From NCBI RefSeq assembly GCF_013409065.1, contig NZ_JACBZP010000001.1:1488001-1552000 (forward strand): a DNA stretch of 64,000 nucleotides, read 5' to 3'. This stretch comes from Spelaeicoccus albus (GTDB lineage: Bacteria; Actinomycetota; Actinomycetes; Actinomycetales; Brevibacteriaceae). Position numbers and translations under genes: made by a program. Below are positions 44,402 through 53,121 of the stretch, one piece after another; the stretch's first letter is position 1, and every line of letters begins with the position of its first letter. The notes below the pieces were generated by a model, which had not been told where the DNA came from, ran no database searches, and saw nothing but the letters and a program-made list of their open reading frames with translations.

Positions 44402-44547
44402 AAAAGACTGAATCGTGATCGACTCGCTCGCTTGACTCCGGCCGTCCCGAGGCTTCTCGCCAGACGTCGAAGGTTGCCGGAATAATTCGCGGTTCGTGCT
44501 GTGTGATCAAGGACGAGTACTGAACGGCTGACCGGCGCGCGACTTTC

Positions 44548-44916
44548 TCAGACCTCAATCTCCATCAGGTCACGGCCGGCGATAATTCTGCCGGCGTAGT
44601 GCTCCCGGACGGGGGCAATCCATGTTTCGTCCGGTACGTCGACGTGACCCGGTACGAAGTGACTGAGCACGAGAGTGCCGACGCCGGCTGCTTCGGCTAT
44701 TTTGCCGACGTCGTGCACCGACGTGTGTGATCGTGCGAGATGAGCCTCGAGTCATCCCCAATCGGCATTGCTGGAACTCGGCTGAATGACTTCTTTGAAC
44801 AGGTCGAAATGAATGACTTCGTGCACGAGAACGTCCGCTCCCGCAGCTAACTCGATGAGGCTGTCGCTGGATGCCGTATCGCCCGAAATGACAAGTGAAC
44901 CTCGTCCCACGCGTTG
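44548..44916 (-). pseudogene. C-terminal fragment of a metallo-beta-lactamase-fold hydrolase
   Basis: In the minus-strand frame ending at the TGA at 44548-44550, about 123 codons read as the end of an MBL-fold enzyme. They show VISGDT (metal-binding Asp), DVLVHEVIHFDLF, then KIAEAAGVGTLVLSHF (metal-binding His) and a closing YAGRIIAGRDLMEIEV. A TGA at 44752-44754 interrupts the frame between the Asp and His motifs. The N-terminal HxHxDH half is missing. The fragment abuts a truncated IclR gene, so a deletion probably joined the two. It cannot encode an active enzyme. Confidence 0.7.
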
Positions 44917-45308
44917 TCATCGCGTGCGAGGAGTCGGCCGCTCGATCCGTGGGATAGGGGCAGGCGTGAGCCGACGGGGAGCGCGGCGCGGAGAATCTGC
45001 GTCCCTTCGGCGCTGGCCACGCACAGACGTTCATCGCCCCGGCGCACCGAGAGCTGGGACGATTCTTGAGCGAGATCTCGCAACTCGGTGAGGATGGGGA
45101 GTGCAGTGTTTTCCAGTGCCGAGCGGAAGAAGCGGCCGCCCTTGCGAAATCGGCCATCGGAGTCGCGGCGGAGGAATTCGAAATCGGCCATCAAGAGGGC
45201 GAGCCGGTGCACGGTGGACACGGAGAGCTCCGTGCGTCGGGCGATGTCACTCGCCGTGGCTGGGCCGATGTCGACGGCTTCCAGGATGGCGGCGATCCGC
45301 TCTAACAT
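44917..45308 (-). pseudogene. Truncated IclR family regulator
   Basis: The first 128 residues from ATG 45308 are a good IclR protein: a winged HTH (PATASDIARRTELSVSTVHR) and the first part of the effector domain up to GSRLPLSHGSSGRLLA. After that the sequence leaves the family near 44924 and continues in a frame that mirrors the MBL fragment. About half of the effector domain is lost. The ATG has no good Shine-Dalgarno. It may still make a DNA-binding fragment, but it is probably dead. Confidence 0.65.
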
Positions 45309-45326
45309 GCGGTTGCCGCCGCTGCC

Positions 45327-45515
45327 CTAGCGTTCTGTCATGTACTCATCTAGGTAACGGAGGGCGATGTTCGTTCCCCGACCATCGATGCCGAGCAGTC
45401 GGAGGTCGGGATATTCGCCGTGGAGCATTCGTGTGCCCCGCTTCGACTCGGCAGAACCCAGCGCCGACCATTGGCCGGTCACCGGGAAACGGCGACGATC
45501 AGTCGCTGTGAGCAT
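45327..45515 (-). CDS. Doubtful small ORF of 62 aa
   Basis: The frame encodes 62 residues ending in LRLLGIDGRGTNIALRYLDEY plus a short tail. The LLGIDGRGT piece recalls the first strand of BadF/ASKHA kinases (LGIDGGGT), but it lies at the wrong end of the ORF and nothing supports the rest. It could be a remnant of a kinase gene that once accompanied the SIS isomerase. No ribosome-binding site is seen. The rest of 45309-45611 shows no gene. Confidence 0.25.
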   Translation of the reverse strand: MLTATDRRRFPVTGQWSALGSAESKRGTRMLHGEYPDLRLLGIDGRGTNIALRYLDEYMTER

Positions 45516-45611
45516 AAGAATTGTTGGATTTTAGAATCGGCAACGGGAGCAGTCTAACTACTGTTCCATTCTCCGAGCGTCGATCGACGGTCTGGCCGTC
45601 GATAGGGTCAT

Positions 45612-46526
45612 TCACGGCTGAACGACCGAGCGGGACAAGTGTACCGGCCGATCTGCGTCACGGCCGGCCCTGCGAGCCCATTCCACCGCATGTCGTTGAA
45701 TTGAGACGAGTTCGACCTGAGGATCTTCCGTTGCCTGGTGTACTCGAGCTCCGGTCGCGGTAATCGCTGAGATTTGAGACTTGCTCAGCGGCGTCATCGC
45801 CCAAACAAGAGTTCGGGAGCCCGCTACGCTGATCGGACCGTGACGGTATTCCCCGCTGGCATATGCCTCAGCCCACAGTCCTGCAGATTCACGGCATTTG
45901 AGTGCCCCCTCCTGCGCGAGTGGCGCGGCCCACCCCGTGCCAAGCACGACAAACTGGCCGGGAACTTCCTCTGACAACGGTTGTGTCGTTGCCGTCCGTG
46001 CCGCGGCGATGAACTCCGAAATCGCGGGAGCGGATGCTCCGAGGTTTGAACGCAGCAACGTGAGCAATGTGGTGGGGAACCGGGTTTGCACCACGCTACG
46101 CTCGTCGGCATAGGAAAGGTCGATGACGTCTGCGGCTATCTCGGCGATGGGTGAATCCAACTCGCCGAGAACAGCTGTGATTGCCATATCGTCCGGCAAG
46201 CTCGCGAGCGCCGTAACCACCTCCGTCGTCGTGCCCGAACGGCTAATCGCCATGACTCGGTCGTAATTGCGCAACACAGTAGGCATTTCGGAAGCAATCA
46301 CCGCATCCGTGAGCCCGTGCCCGGCCTGTTCACGCAGCCATGCGTACGCGGCGGCAACGTAATACGACGTGCCGCAGCCCATCACCAGAACGCGCTCACC
46401 TGATTCGGGCAAACCGGCAAGGCCGCCCGACGCTTGTGTCTCAGCGCGCTCCCAGCAGTCGGGCTGGCTCACGATCTCTTCGGAGGTGATACGGCCTAAC
46501 GCCAAGGCGTCTCGATTTTCATGCAC
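45612..46526 (-). CDS. SIS domain sugar-phosphate isomerase/deglycase (GlmS C-terminal/AgaS-like)
   Basis: The 304-aa protein has two SIS domains: VLVMGCGTSYYVAAAYAWL and ISRSGTTTEVV in the first, then VLGTGWAAPLAQEGALKCRESAGLWAEAY split around the second. The final GEYRHGP motif is typical of GlmS-like isomerases that act on amino-sugar phosphates or fructosamine phosphates. It lies 71 bases after the second sugar permease in the CUT1 operon, on the same strand. It probably processes the imported sugar after phosphorylation. No kinase gene is intact in this cassette. Confidence 0.88.
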   Translation of the reverse strand: MHENRDALALGRITSEEIVSQPDCWERAETQASGGLAGLPESGERVLVMGCGTSYYVAAAYAWLREQAGHGLTDAVIASEMPTVLRNYDRVMAISRSGTTTEVVTALASLPDDMAITAVLGELDSPIAEIAADVIDLSYADERSVVQTRFPTTLLTLLRSNLGASAPAISEFIAAARTATTQPLSEEVPGQFVVLGTGWAAPLAQEGALKCRESAGLWAEAYASGEYRHGPISVAGSRTLVWAMTPLSKSQISAITATGARVHQATEDPQVELVSIQRHAVEWARRAGRDADRPVHLSRSVVQP

Positions 46527-46597
46527 GGTCGGTTCTCCTGTTCAACAGCTGTTCGAAGTGGGTTGAGAGACTGGCGATTCCCGTACCGTGACCGCGG

Positions 46598-47434
46598 TCA
46601 CTTGACGCTGCCTTTTAACAGTCCGCTCACGATATAGCGGTTCAAAGCAAGCGCGATGACTGCCGGCACTACTATCGCCAGCACTCCCGCGGCACTGAGC
46701 AGCGTGTACGGAACCGTGTGTTTACCTTGCAATGCCGCAATCACAACAGTCAGAGGTTCGGTTGAAATATCGCTCGACAGCACCAATGGGAACAAGAATT
46801 GCTGCCAGCCGAAGATGAACGTGATGATGGCAGTGGAGACTATCCCCGGCCTGGCGAGAGGAAGCACCACGTGCCAAAGCACTTGCATGCGGCTGGCGCC
46901 GTCGACTTGGCCGGATTCCTCCAAAGCGATCGGCAGACTGAGCATGTAGTTATAGAGTATCCAAGTCGCTAACGGTATGAACCCGGAAACATACACCAAG
47001 ACAATCCCAGTGTATGTGTTGACAAGGCCTAAAAACGTCATAATTCGATACAGGGGGATTAGCGTGATATATGGCGGAAACGCCATCGTGGCCAACACCG
47101 TATAAAATAAGACATTACGTCCGCGGAACTTCATCCGAGCAAAACTATAGGCAGCGAGCGACGCCAATACAATTGTGACAATCGTGGCGGCTGAACATTC
47201 GATAACAATATTGATCGTCGACTGTCGTATTGAATACGGAACATTCCCGCCGCCGGTCAGAAGCGATAGGTAATTGTTCAGTGATGGAGTCGGCGGAACG
47301 TAGTGGGCGGGCTTCGCGCTCATCTGGGCGTCCGTCTGCAGGCTGATATTCAGTACCCAGTAAATCGGGACGAGCGACCACAGGACGATGAACAGCACGC
47401 CGATCCGGCGCAGCCACGGAGTACGGCCGCGCAT
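46598..47434 (-). CDS. CUT1 sugar ABC importer permease (MalG-like)
   Basis: The 278-aa membrane protein has six spans. The MalG-family EAA loop reads EESGQVDGASRMQVLWHVVLPLARPGI. The first external segment (PAHYVPPTPSLNNYLSLL) and the TILASLAAYSFARMKFRGR region fit the carbohydrate permease 2 family. Its start codon touches the stop of the partner permease at 47434. No ATPase gene is in this operon, so it likely uses a shared MsiK/UgpC-type ATPase encoded elsewhere, as is usual in actinobacteria. Confidence 0.92.
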   Translation of the reverse strand: MRGRTPWLRRIGVLFIVLWSLVPIYWVLNISLQTDAQMSAKPAHYVPPTPSLNNYLSLLTGGGNVPYSIRQSTINIVIECSAATIVTIVLASLAAYSFARMKFRGRNVLFYTVLATMAFPPYITLIPLYRIMTFLGLVNTYTGIVLVYVSGFIPLATWILYNYMLSLPIALEESGQVDGASRMQVLWHVVLPLARPGIVSTAIITFIFGWQQFLFPLVLSSDISTEPLTVVIAALQGKHTVPYTLLSAAGVLAIVVPAVIALALNRYIVSGLLKGSVK

Positions 47435-48357
47435 CAGAACTCCACCGGCCGATAGACGAGCTTCAATACACCGAGTGAAATGACCATTGTTGCTACGGCC
47501 ATCAGCAATGACAGGGCGTACCCCTCTCCGAAGTCAAGATTCTGAAAGCTGATGAAGTACGTCTGCATGGTCAGCGACGAACCGGCCGTCGCGGAACCAT
47601 TGAGAATGTACGGCTGATCGAACACGTTCAAAGTCTGGATGAGTGCCTGCACCATCGCGATCGTGATGCCCGGCCTAATGAGCGGCAGCGTTATCCGGCG
47701 AAAGGTCGCCCACGGAGAACTGCCGTCCAACTCTGCCGCTTCGAATAAATCATTCGGGATGTTCTGCAACGACGCCATGATCAGCAGTGTGGACAACGGT
47801 GTGATTTGCCATACCTGCACGATCTCGATGGCAAGAATTGTCAGTAACCGGTGCTGTCCAAGAAATACTTGGTAGTTGTCAATGAGGTGCGCTGATGTCA
47901 GAAGACTGTTGAGTAGGCCGGTATTGCTATTCCAAATATTTGCCCAGACGATACCTTCGACTACTCCGGGTAGCGCCCACGGCAGAACCATAATCGCAAT
48001 AAGGATGGATCGCCCAAAGAAGTTCTTTTGGAGTGTGACGGCCATAAAAATCGCCAACACCGTTGAAAGAACGACGCCGATAACTATGTATAACCCCGTG
48101 TTCCCGATGCTGGAAATTACGGCATCGGTACTGAAGAGCCGTCGAAAATTATCAAAACCGCTGAACCGCGTAGGTGGGTTCAATGGTTGGACAGTGAAAA
48201 ATGATTGAACGATGGTGAACGCCGCGGGAATCAGTGCCAGACCCACAATGAATATTGCTAACGGCAGGACCAGCCCGTAGGGCAATAGGTCGATTCGTCT
48301 GCGGGCTCGGCGACGTCGGAGTTGCCGTGGATTGTCACTCTGGGTGGCTATATTCAT
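47434..48357 (-). CDS. CUT1 sugar ABC importer permease (MalF-like)
   Basis: The 307-aa membrane protein starts at ATG 48357; an open frame of 24 residues upstream overlaps the binding-protein gene and is less likely. The basic N-terminus (RRRRARRRIDLLPYGLVLPLA) and six spans fit MalF/UgpA. The EAA loop reads EAAELDGSSPWATFRRITLPLIRPG. It forms the channel with the permease at 46598. It follows the binding-protein gene by 61 bases. Confidence 0.9.
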   Translation of the reverse strand: MNIATQSDNPRQLRRRRARRRIDLLPYGLVLPLAIFIVGLALIPAAFTIVQSFFTVQPLNPPTRFSGFDNFRRLFSTDAVISSIGNTGLYIVIGVVLSTVLAIFMAVTLQKNFFGRSILIAIMVLPWALPGVVEGIVWANIWNSNTGLLNSLLTSAHLIDNYQVFLGQHRLLTILAIEIVQVWQITPLSTLLIMASLQNIPNDLFEAAELDGSSPWATFRRITLPLIRPGITIAMVQALIQTLNVFDQPYILNGSATAGSSLTMQTYFISFQNLDFGEGYALSLLMAVATMVISLGVLKLVYRPVEF

Positions 48358-48418
48358 CGGCCGCGTCCGACGTCGACTCCTACAGCGATCGCTGGCTGCG
48401 GAAGTGCGGCAATGCCAT

Positions 48419-49747
48419 TCACGAGCCACTCGCTAGCTGTTTCGCCTTTTCGCTCATGGCCTTGATCGCGGCACTGGCGGTCTTCGATCCCGTCGCGGCC
48501 GCATGCAGGTTTGTGTATACCGCTTGCGAGAATTCCGGGTACCACGACGGCGCTCCTTGCGGAAATACTGGTTTCGTGCTGCTTTCGAGCATGTCGGACA
48601 ACTTCTTGCCTTGATCGAGGTGTCCGCTATTCGTCAGTTCCTTCATCGCGCTGAGGCGAGAAGGAACGAAGTATCCGGGTTGTACTTTGTCTTTTCCGTT
48701 AGCTCCGGCAAAGTCTGCTTCCTTCTTTGCGGAGGTCAACCATTTGATGAACTTCGCGGCGGCATTCGGATACTTCGCCTTCTTCGGTATTCCTACGCCG
48801 TCGGGGTTGTTCAAGTTCGGGGCAACGCCGGTGGCGCCGGGCGTCGGAATGTATTCGACCTGGTTCGTGACGGTGGAAGACTTCGGTATGTTGTACAAGC
48901 TTCCGACATTCCCGGAATAGTCGGAGAACGTTGTCGCTGCCGTGCCCTTCGCCATGAGGGTTTGCTGGCCTTCACTGTCCGCGACGTTGATACTACCCGG
49001 ACGCACGAGGCCGTTTTTCAACGCGCTGATCATCCACTGCGCCGCCTTGTAGCCGGCGGAGTCGGGTGAGGTGAACTGCGGGCGGCCCTTCCCGTCGAGA
49101 ATCGTGCCGCCAAACGCGCCTGTTGTCTGATACCAGTAGGTCGACAACCCCTCGGCTGCAGCGAACGGTATGTTCAACGGGTACTTCACGACACCCTTGG
49201 ACTTGATCTGCTTCAAGTCCTTCGTATAGTCGCCGATCGTGGTCGGCATCTTCTTGATCCCGGCCTTCGCGAACAACTTCTTGTTAACGGTCGTCACCAT
49301 GAACGATGCGTCTTCGGGAATACCTATCACGTGTCCGTCAAGCGTGAAGGAATCCATTTGTGGCATATCCTTCGCCATCTTTTTCGTATTGAGGTATTTC
49401 TCCATCGGATAGAACCAGTCGAGCTTGCCAAGCTGCCCCACGCGTGACCAGTCCACGTCGGTGACGTCGGCGAAGTACGTCTTAGCAGTCGCAGCGGCGG
49501 AGATCTTCGTCTGCAAGCTGTCCCAGTCGACTGTGGTCCAGTTCACCTTGATTCCGGTCTTTTTGGTGAACGCATCCAACGCGGCCTTGGGTGGCGGGTC
49601 GCCGGCCATGGTGGCCTTGATGGTGACGCCTTTGGTCTGTGTCGAGGCCGGCCCTCCTCCCGATGAGCAACCTGCGGCTGTCAGGCACAGGCAAGTAGCT
49701 CCCGCAATCATCCCCGCGGCTTTCATGTACTTCCGTGTAGGCGCCAT
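48419..49747 (-). CDS. CUT1 sugar ABC importer, substrate-binding lipoprotein (SBP family 1)
   Basis: The 442-aa product has a signal sequence with lipobox TAAGC (Cys27). The SBP_bac_1 body has ALDAFTKKTGIKVNWTTVDWD near the start, GIPEDASFMVTTVNKKLFAKAGI (substrate-cleft entry), and later FIKWLTSAKKEADFA. Family members bind oligosaccharides or glycosides. It is the first gene of the minus-strand operon SBP-MalF-MalG-SIS. The divergent DeoR gene and the repeats between them suggest control by DeoR. Confidence 0.92.
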   Translation of the reverse strand: MAPTRKYMKAAGMIAGATCLCLTAAGCSSGGGPASTQTKGVTIKATMAGDPPPKAALDAFTKKTGIKVNWTTVDWDSLQTKISAAATAKTYFADVTDVDWSRVGQLGKLDWFYPMEKYLNTKKMAKDMPQMDSFTLDGHVIGIPEDASFMVTTVNKKLFAKAGIKKMPTTIGDYTKDLKQIKSKGVVKYPLNIPFAAAEGLSTYWYQTTGAFGGTILDGKGRPQFTSPDSAGYKAAQWMISALKNGLVRPGSINVADSEGQQTLMAKGTAATTFSDYSGNVGSLYNIPKSSTVTNQVEYIPTPGATGVAPNLNNPDGVGIPKKAKYPNAAAKFIKWLTSAKKEADFAGANGKDKVQPGYFVPSRLSAMKELTNSGHLDQGKKLSDMLESSTKPVFPQGAPSWYPEFSQAVYTNLHAAATGSKTASAAIKAMSEKAKQLASGS

Positions 49748-49890
49748 TGTCTCTAGCCTTCCTTGCTAGCAGTAACGCATCATGGATGCGCGCTTTGATT
49801 ACACGTCAGGATTGCTCAAAGCATGTCACTGCATGCGCATACGATCAATACTTCTGGAACATTGATTGATGAAATATCCCAATTTGCCGC

Positions 49891-49943
49891 CAAACGAACA
49901 TAATTATGCTGTTTGATTGCGCGTATGGGCGTTTTATTGCGCG
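49891..49943. promoter_or_regulatory. DeoR-type operator cluster between SBP and DeoR genes
   Basis: Two direct repeats, GTTTGATTGCGCG (49911-49923) and GTTTTATTGCGCG (49931-49943), are 20 bases apart, close to two helical turns. Just before them, CATAATTATG (49899-49908) is a perfect palindrome flanked by CAAAC and GTTTG. DeoR-family repressors often bind direct repeats. The sites lie in the 214-base divergent gap. Confidence 0.5.
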
Positions 49944-49961
49944 AAATGATAGCGTAAATGC

Positions 49962-50720
49962 ATGCAGCGCAAAGAACGCCTCAATCATATGGTGGCAGCA
50001 ATCGTGGAGAATGGATCGCTCGACGTCTCGACTCTGGCGAGCGAATTCGCAGTCTCACCGGCAACGATTCGGCGTGATCTCGATGTGCTTGAAAAACAAC
50101 GTCTAGTCAGTCGTACCCACGGTGGCGCGAGTACGCATACTGCGTTTAACGACGTGCCGTTGAACTATAAGACCGCACAGGAACTGCCTGAGAAGCGTCG
50201 TATCGCCCGTCAAGCGCTGACGTACCTCGACGGCGCACGAGTGATCGGCATGACGGGCGGCACAACTGCTTGGGACTTTTCGCAACTCCTGCTCGACAAA
50301 ACGGCGTTGACGATCGTGACGAATGCGATCAACATCGCCACCAACCTCGTCTCGAACCCCGGCCTACGCGTGTTTGCCGCCGGAGGTGAAGTCCGCTCCA
50401 GTAGTCAGGAGACCATTGGCCCCAGTGCCGAGAGCTTCCTGTCGAGCTACAACATTGATGTTGCGTTCATCGGAGTCGACGGGGTCAGTGCAGCGGACGG
50501 GTGCACCAACTACGATCCCATTGGAGCCCGAGCAAATTCGGCGCTGATCAGACGCGCAAAAATGAGTGTGGTTCTCGCTGATGCAACCAAGATCGAGCGT
50601 GTTGCCTTGGCTCAAGTCTGCCCGATGTCCGCCGTAGATGTGCTGATCACGGATGAGCGCGCTCCCCAAGAAGCGGTTGACCGGATCCGTCATGAAGGGT
50701 GTCGAGTCATTTGCGTCTAG
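49962..50720 (+). CDS. DeoR/GlpR family transcriptional repressor
   Basis: The 252-aa protein has the DeoR winged HTH with LDVSTLASEFAVSPATIRRDLDVLEKQRLVSR split over residues 20-50 and the THGGA motif. The C-terminal DeoRC sensor domain (about 75-230) has KRRIARQAL, TVVTNAINIA-like, FAAGGEVR, AFIGVDGVSAADG and the final VVLADATKIERVA. It binds sugar phosphates in this family. It is divergent from the CUT1 operon and followed by the GH4 gene. Confidence 0.92.
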   Translation: MQRKERLNHMVAAIVENGSLDVSTLASEFAVSPATIRRDLDVLEKQRLVSRTHGGASTHTAFNDVPLNYKTAQELPEKRRIARQALTYLDGARVIGMTGGTTAWDFSQLLLDKTALTIVTNAINIATNLVSNPGLRVFAAGGEVRSSSQETIGPSAESFLSSYNIDVAFIGVDGVSAADGCTNYDPIGARANSALIRRAKMSVVLADATKIERVALAQVCPMSAVDVLITDERAPQEAVDRIRHEGCRVICV

Positions 50721-50776
50721 GCCGCCCGCTGTGTTTGCAACTGAAAGCCGTCGTTGCCGAGAAATAATCAGCATGA

Positions 50777-50803
50777 TGCGCAATTAATGAGCGTTTATGC
50801 TCA
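50777..50803. promoter_or_regulatory. Possible DeoR operator before the GH4 gene
   Basis: TGCGCAAT at 50777-50784 is the reverse complement of the ATTGCGCA-type core found twice upstream of the DeoR gene. A TGAGC...GCTCA inverted repeat follows at 50788-50803, and its GCGTTTATGCTC run resembles the second repeat there. The location in the 86-base gap before the GH4 gene fits shared control. Confidence 0.4.
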
Positions 50804-50833
50804 AATATGGAATTGGCGTGCAAGAATCATCAC

Positions 50834-52129
50834 ATGATCAAGGTCGCTTTTGTCGGCGCCGGGAGCGTCGAGTTCACTCGCAACGTTGTCACTGACCTCT
50901 GCAGCTACCCGGAACTGCGCGGACAACTCGAGCTCTCACTGCACGACGTGGATGCTCTTCGTCTCGAATACGCCGCGGCACTAGCCGAAAAGGTCAGCTT
51001 CCAGATGGGTGCCGGCGCCACGGTGACCTCAAGCGTGGATCGTGTGCGCGCAATATCCGATGCCGACTATGTGATCAACGAGATCCAAGTCGGTGGCTAT
51101 GCAGCGACTCGCAAAGATTTTGATATCCCGAGTCGATACGGTGTGCGCCAAACGATCGGCGACACGATCGGCATCGGTGGCATTTTCCGCGGTCTTCGTA
51201 CCATCCCGGTTCTCCTTGCCATCGGCGACGATCTGGCGAAATACGCGCCCGATGCGTACTTGCTGAACTATTCCAATCCCATGGCGATGTTGCCGTGGGC
51301 TGTGTACACCGGTACTGCGTTCGATCGAGTCGTGGGCCTATGTCACTCGGTCCGCGATACTCATCGCTTTCTCGCGGGTCTCGTCGGGCTTACCGTTCCC
51401 GAAGTCGACTTCGTGACAGCGGGGTTCAACCACCAAGCATTCGTATTGAAGTTCGAACATGGCGGCGAAGACCTGTATCCACGACTCGCCGAGGCGATCG
51501 ACGCCGATCCGGAACTCCAGCGACGTGTGCGGGTGGAAATTTACCGCCGCTTCGGTTATTTCCCAACGGAGTCCAGCGAGCACAGTGCCGAATATTTACC
51601 GTGGTTCATGCACGATGACGGGCAAATCGACGAATTCCGCATCTTTGTTGGCGATTACCTCCAGCGCTCCGAAGACAACATCGCCGAGTACGAATCCACC
51701 CAGCTGGCGCTGCAATCCGATACTTCATTGGAGCTTGAGCCGACGTCGGAAATGGCCTCTGAGTTTATACGGGCGCACCAGACCGGCGAGGCCGCTGGAC
51801 TGTACGTCAACGTTCGGAACTCAGGACGAATATCCAATCTTCCCGATGAGTGCTGTGTCGAGGTACCTGCCGTAGTAGATGCGGACGGTCTCCACGCCCA
51901 CAGTGTCGGAGCGATGCCGCCGCAACTCGTCGCGCTCAACCGCACATTTCTCAATGTGGTCGAGCTGACTGTCAAAGCAGTGCTGGAGGGGAATCGTGAT
52001 CGCGTGTACCAAGCCGCGTTGATGGATCCAAATGCCGGATCGGTACTGACCACGAAACAAAGCAAGCAAATGTGCGACGAGCTGCTGGCGGCGCACGGGG
52101 ACCTCATGCCGGCTTCGCTGAGGTCGTAA
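50834..52129 (+). CDS. GH4 family glycosidase (alpha-galactosidase MelA-like)
   Basis: About 431 aa from ATG 50834; an in-frame ATG at 50807 would add nine residues. GH4 enzymes need NAD+ and a divalent metal. The N-terminal Rossmann motif is VAFVGAGSVEFT. The metal-binding Cys and His sites are in GLCHS and FNHQAF. NYSNPMAML and the DIPSRYGVRQTIGDTIG block are typical of alpha-galactosidase-type GH4. Tyr in the latter likely acts as base. It is intracellular and follows the DeoR gene, so it probably hydrolyses the sugar imported by the divergent CUT1 system. Confidence 0.9.
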   Translation: MIKVAFVGAGSVEFTRNVVTDLCSYPELRGQLELSLHDVDALRLEYAAALAEKVSFQMGAGATVTSSVDRVRAISDADYVINEIQVGGYAATRKDFDIPSRYGVRQTIGDTIGIGGIFRGLRTIPVLLAIGDDLAKYAPDAYLLNYSNPMAMLPWAVYTGTAFDRVVGLCHSVRDTHRFLAGLVGLTVPEVDFVTAGFNHQAFVLKFEHGGEDLYPRLAEAIDADPELQRRVRVEIYRRFGYFPTESSEHSAEYLPWFMHDDGQIDEFRIFVGDYLQRSEDNIAEYESTQLALQSDTSLELEPTSEMASEFIRAHQTGEAAGLYVNVRNSGRISNLPDECCVEVPAVVDADGLHAHSVGAMPPQLVALNRTFLNVVELTVKAVLEGNRDRVYQAALMDPNAGSVLTTKQSKQMCDELLAAHGDLMPASLRS

Positions 52130-52243
52130 CGAGCGCGAACGACTATCAGCTAGCGCTTCCTCGACGCCGATAGGCATCGCCGCGAGCCGCAATGGTGATT
52201 CCGGCCGGCGGCCGGAACGGTAATCGGTCGACCCGAGTGACCC

Positions 52244-52272
52244 TTGTCACAATATGCCGGCTCGTGCTAAAA
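52244..52272 (+). promoter_or_regulatory. Promoter of the IclR/CoA-transferase/TTT operon
   Basis: TTGTCA (52244-52249) and CTAAAA (52267-52272) are 17 bases apart. Transcription would start near 52279, just before the 20-bp palindrome. The -35 box is good, the -10 box weak. No other promoter-like pair is evident in the 176-base gap. Confidence 0.4.
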
Positions 52273-52284
52273 GTGACGGATGCA

Positions 52285-52304
52285 ATTTGGAATCGATTCC
52301 AAAT
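52285..52304. promoter_or_regulatory. 20-bp perfect palindrome, IclR operator candidate
   Basis: ATTTGGAATC followed directly by GATTCCAAAT is a perfect 10+10 palindrome ending one base before the ATG at 52306. It lies just downstream of the proposed transcription start. IclR-family proteins bind palindromes of this kind. Its place over the start region, with no Shine-Dalgarno, suggests direct repression of the regulator and the operon. Confidence 0.6.
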
Positions 52305-52305
52305 A

Positions 52306-53121
52306 ATGGAATTTCGCCCATCCCCAGCGAGTGGTTCGGCTGTCCTGGATAAAGCCATGGGCATTTTGAACGCTTACGCACCCGGCGACCGAGCACTCAC
52401 TCCGCAGGCGGTGGCGGAGCGCGTTGGTCTGCCCTTGCCGACCGTGTACCGTCTCATGCACTCGTTGGCCGCGCACGGGATGTTGGAAAAAACAGGAGCA
52501 GGCTTTCGACTCGGCTTGGCATTGCTGCGATTGGGAGCGCGCGTGACGGCATCGATCGACTTGCGACAGGTCGTCACGCCCTATCTGGAGTCGCTGAACG
52601 CCGCGACTGGTGAAAACGCGGAATTGCACGTTTTGCGCGGCGAGACCCGGGTGTCGATCGAATCGGTGCTGAGTGCGCAAAATTTGCGCCCGATCGTGCA
52701 AATCGGTGAAACGTTGCCGATCCATGTCGGCGCCAGCGGCCGAGCTCTGCTTGCGTGGATGCCCGCCGAGAGGGCTATCGAATTAGCCAAGGCCAGCGCC
52801 CACAGATTCGGCGGACTCGACCACACGAACTGGACGCAGTTCAACGACTTGCTCGCTGCGGCACGGCGCGACGGCTGGACGGAGAGTGAAAGCGAGCGCG
52901 CGGACGGGGTGGCTGCGCTTGCGGCGCCGATCTTTGGTTTGAACGGTACGGTAGCGGGCGCGCTGGTGCTGAGCGGTCCGTCGGCGCGATTGACCGCGCG
53001 CGTCCGTGCTGAGTTCGCCCCGCTCATACGTCAGGCAGGTAAAGAAGCATCCCTCGCCGCGGGATTTATCGACACGACGGAGCAGGATGAACGTGCCCGA
53101 GGAGGTGCCGAGCGTGACTGA
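52306..53121 (+). CDS. IclR family transcriptional regulator
   Basis: About 271 aa from ATG 52306 (MEFRPSP); the frame is open to 52192 but the extra part covers the promoter and palindrome. The winged HTH has LTPQAVAERVGLPLPTVYRLMHSLAAHGML around residues 30-60. The effector domain includes LHVLRGETRVSIESVLS, GETLPIHVGASGRALLAWMP and GVAALAAPIFGLNG. It overlaps the CoA-transferase start by 8 bases. It therefore leads and regulates the dicarboxylate operon. Confidence 0.9.
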   Translation: MEFRPSPASGSAVLDKAMGILNAYAPGDRALTPQAVAERVGLPLPTVYRLMHSLAAHGMLEKTGAGFRLGLALLRLGARVTASIDLRQVVTPYLESLNAATGENAELHVLRGETRVSIESVLSAQNLRPIVQIGETLPIHVGASGRALLAWMPAERAIELAKASAHRFGGLDHTNWTQFNDLLAAARRDGWTESESERADGVAALAAPIFGLNGTVAGALVLSGPSARLTARVRAEFAPLIRQAGKEASLAAGFIDTTEQDERARGGAERD

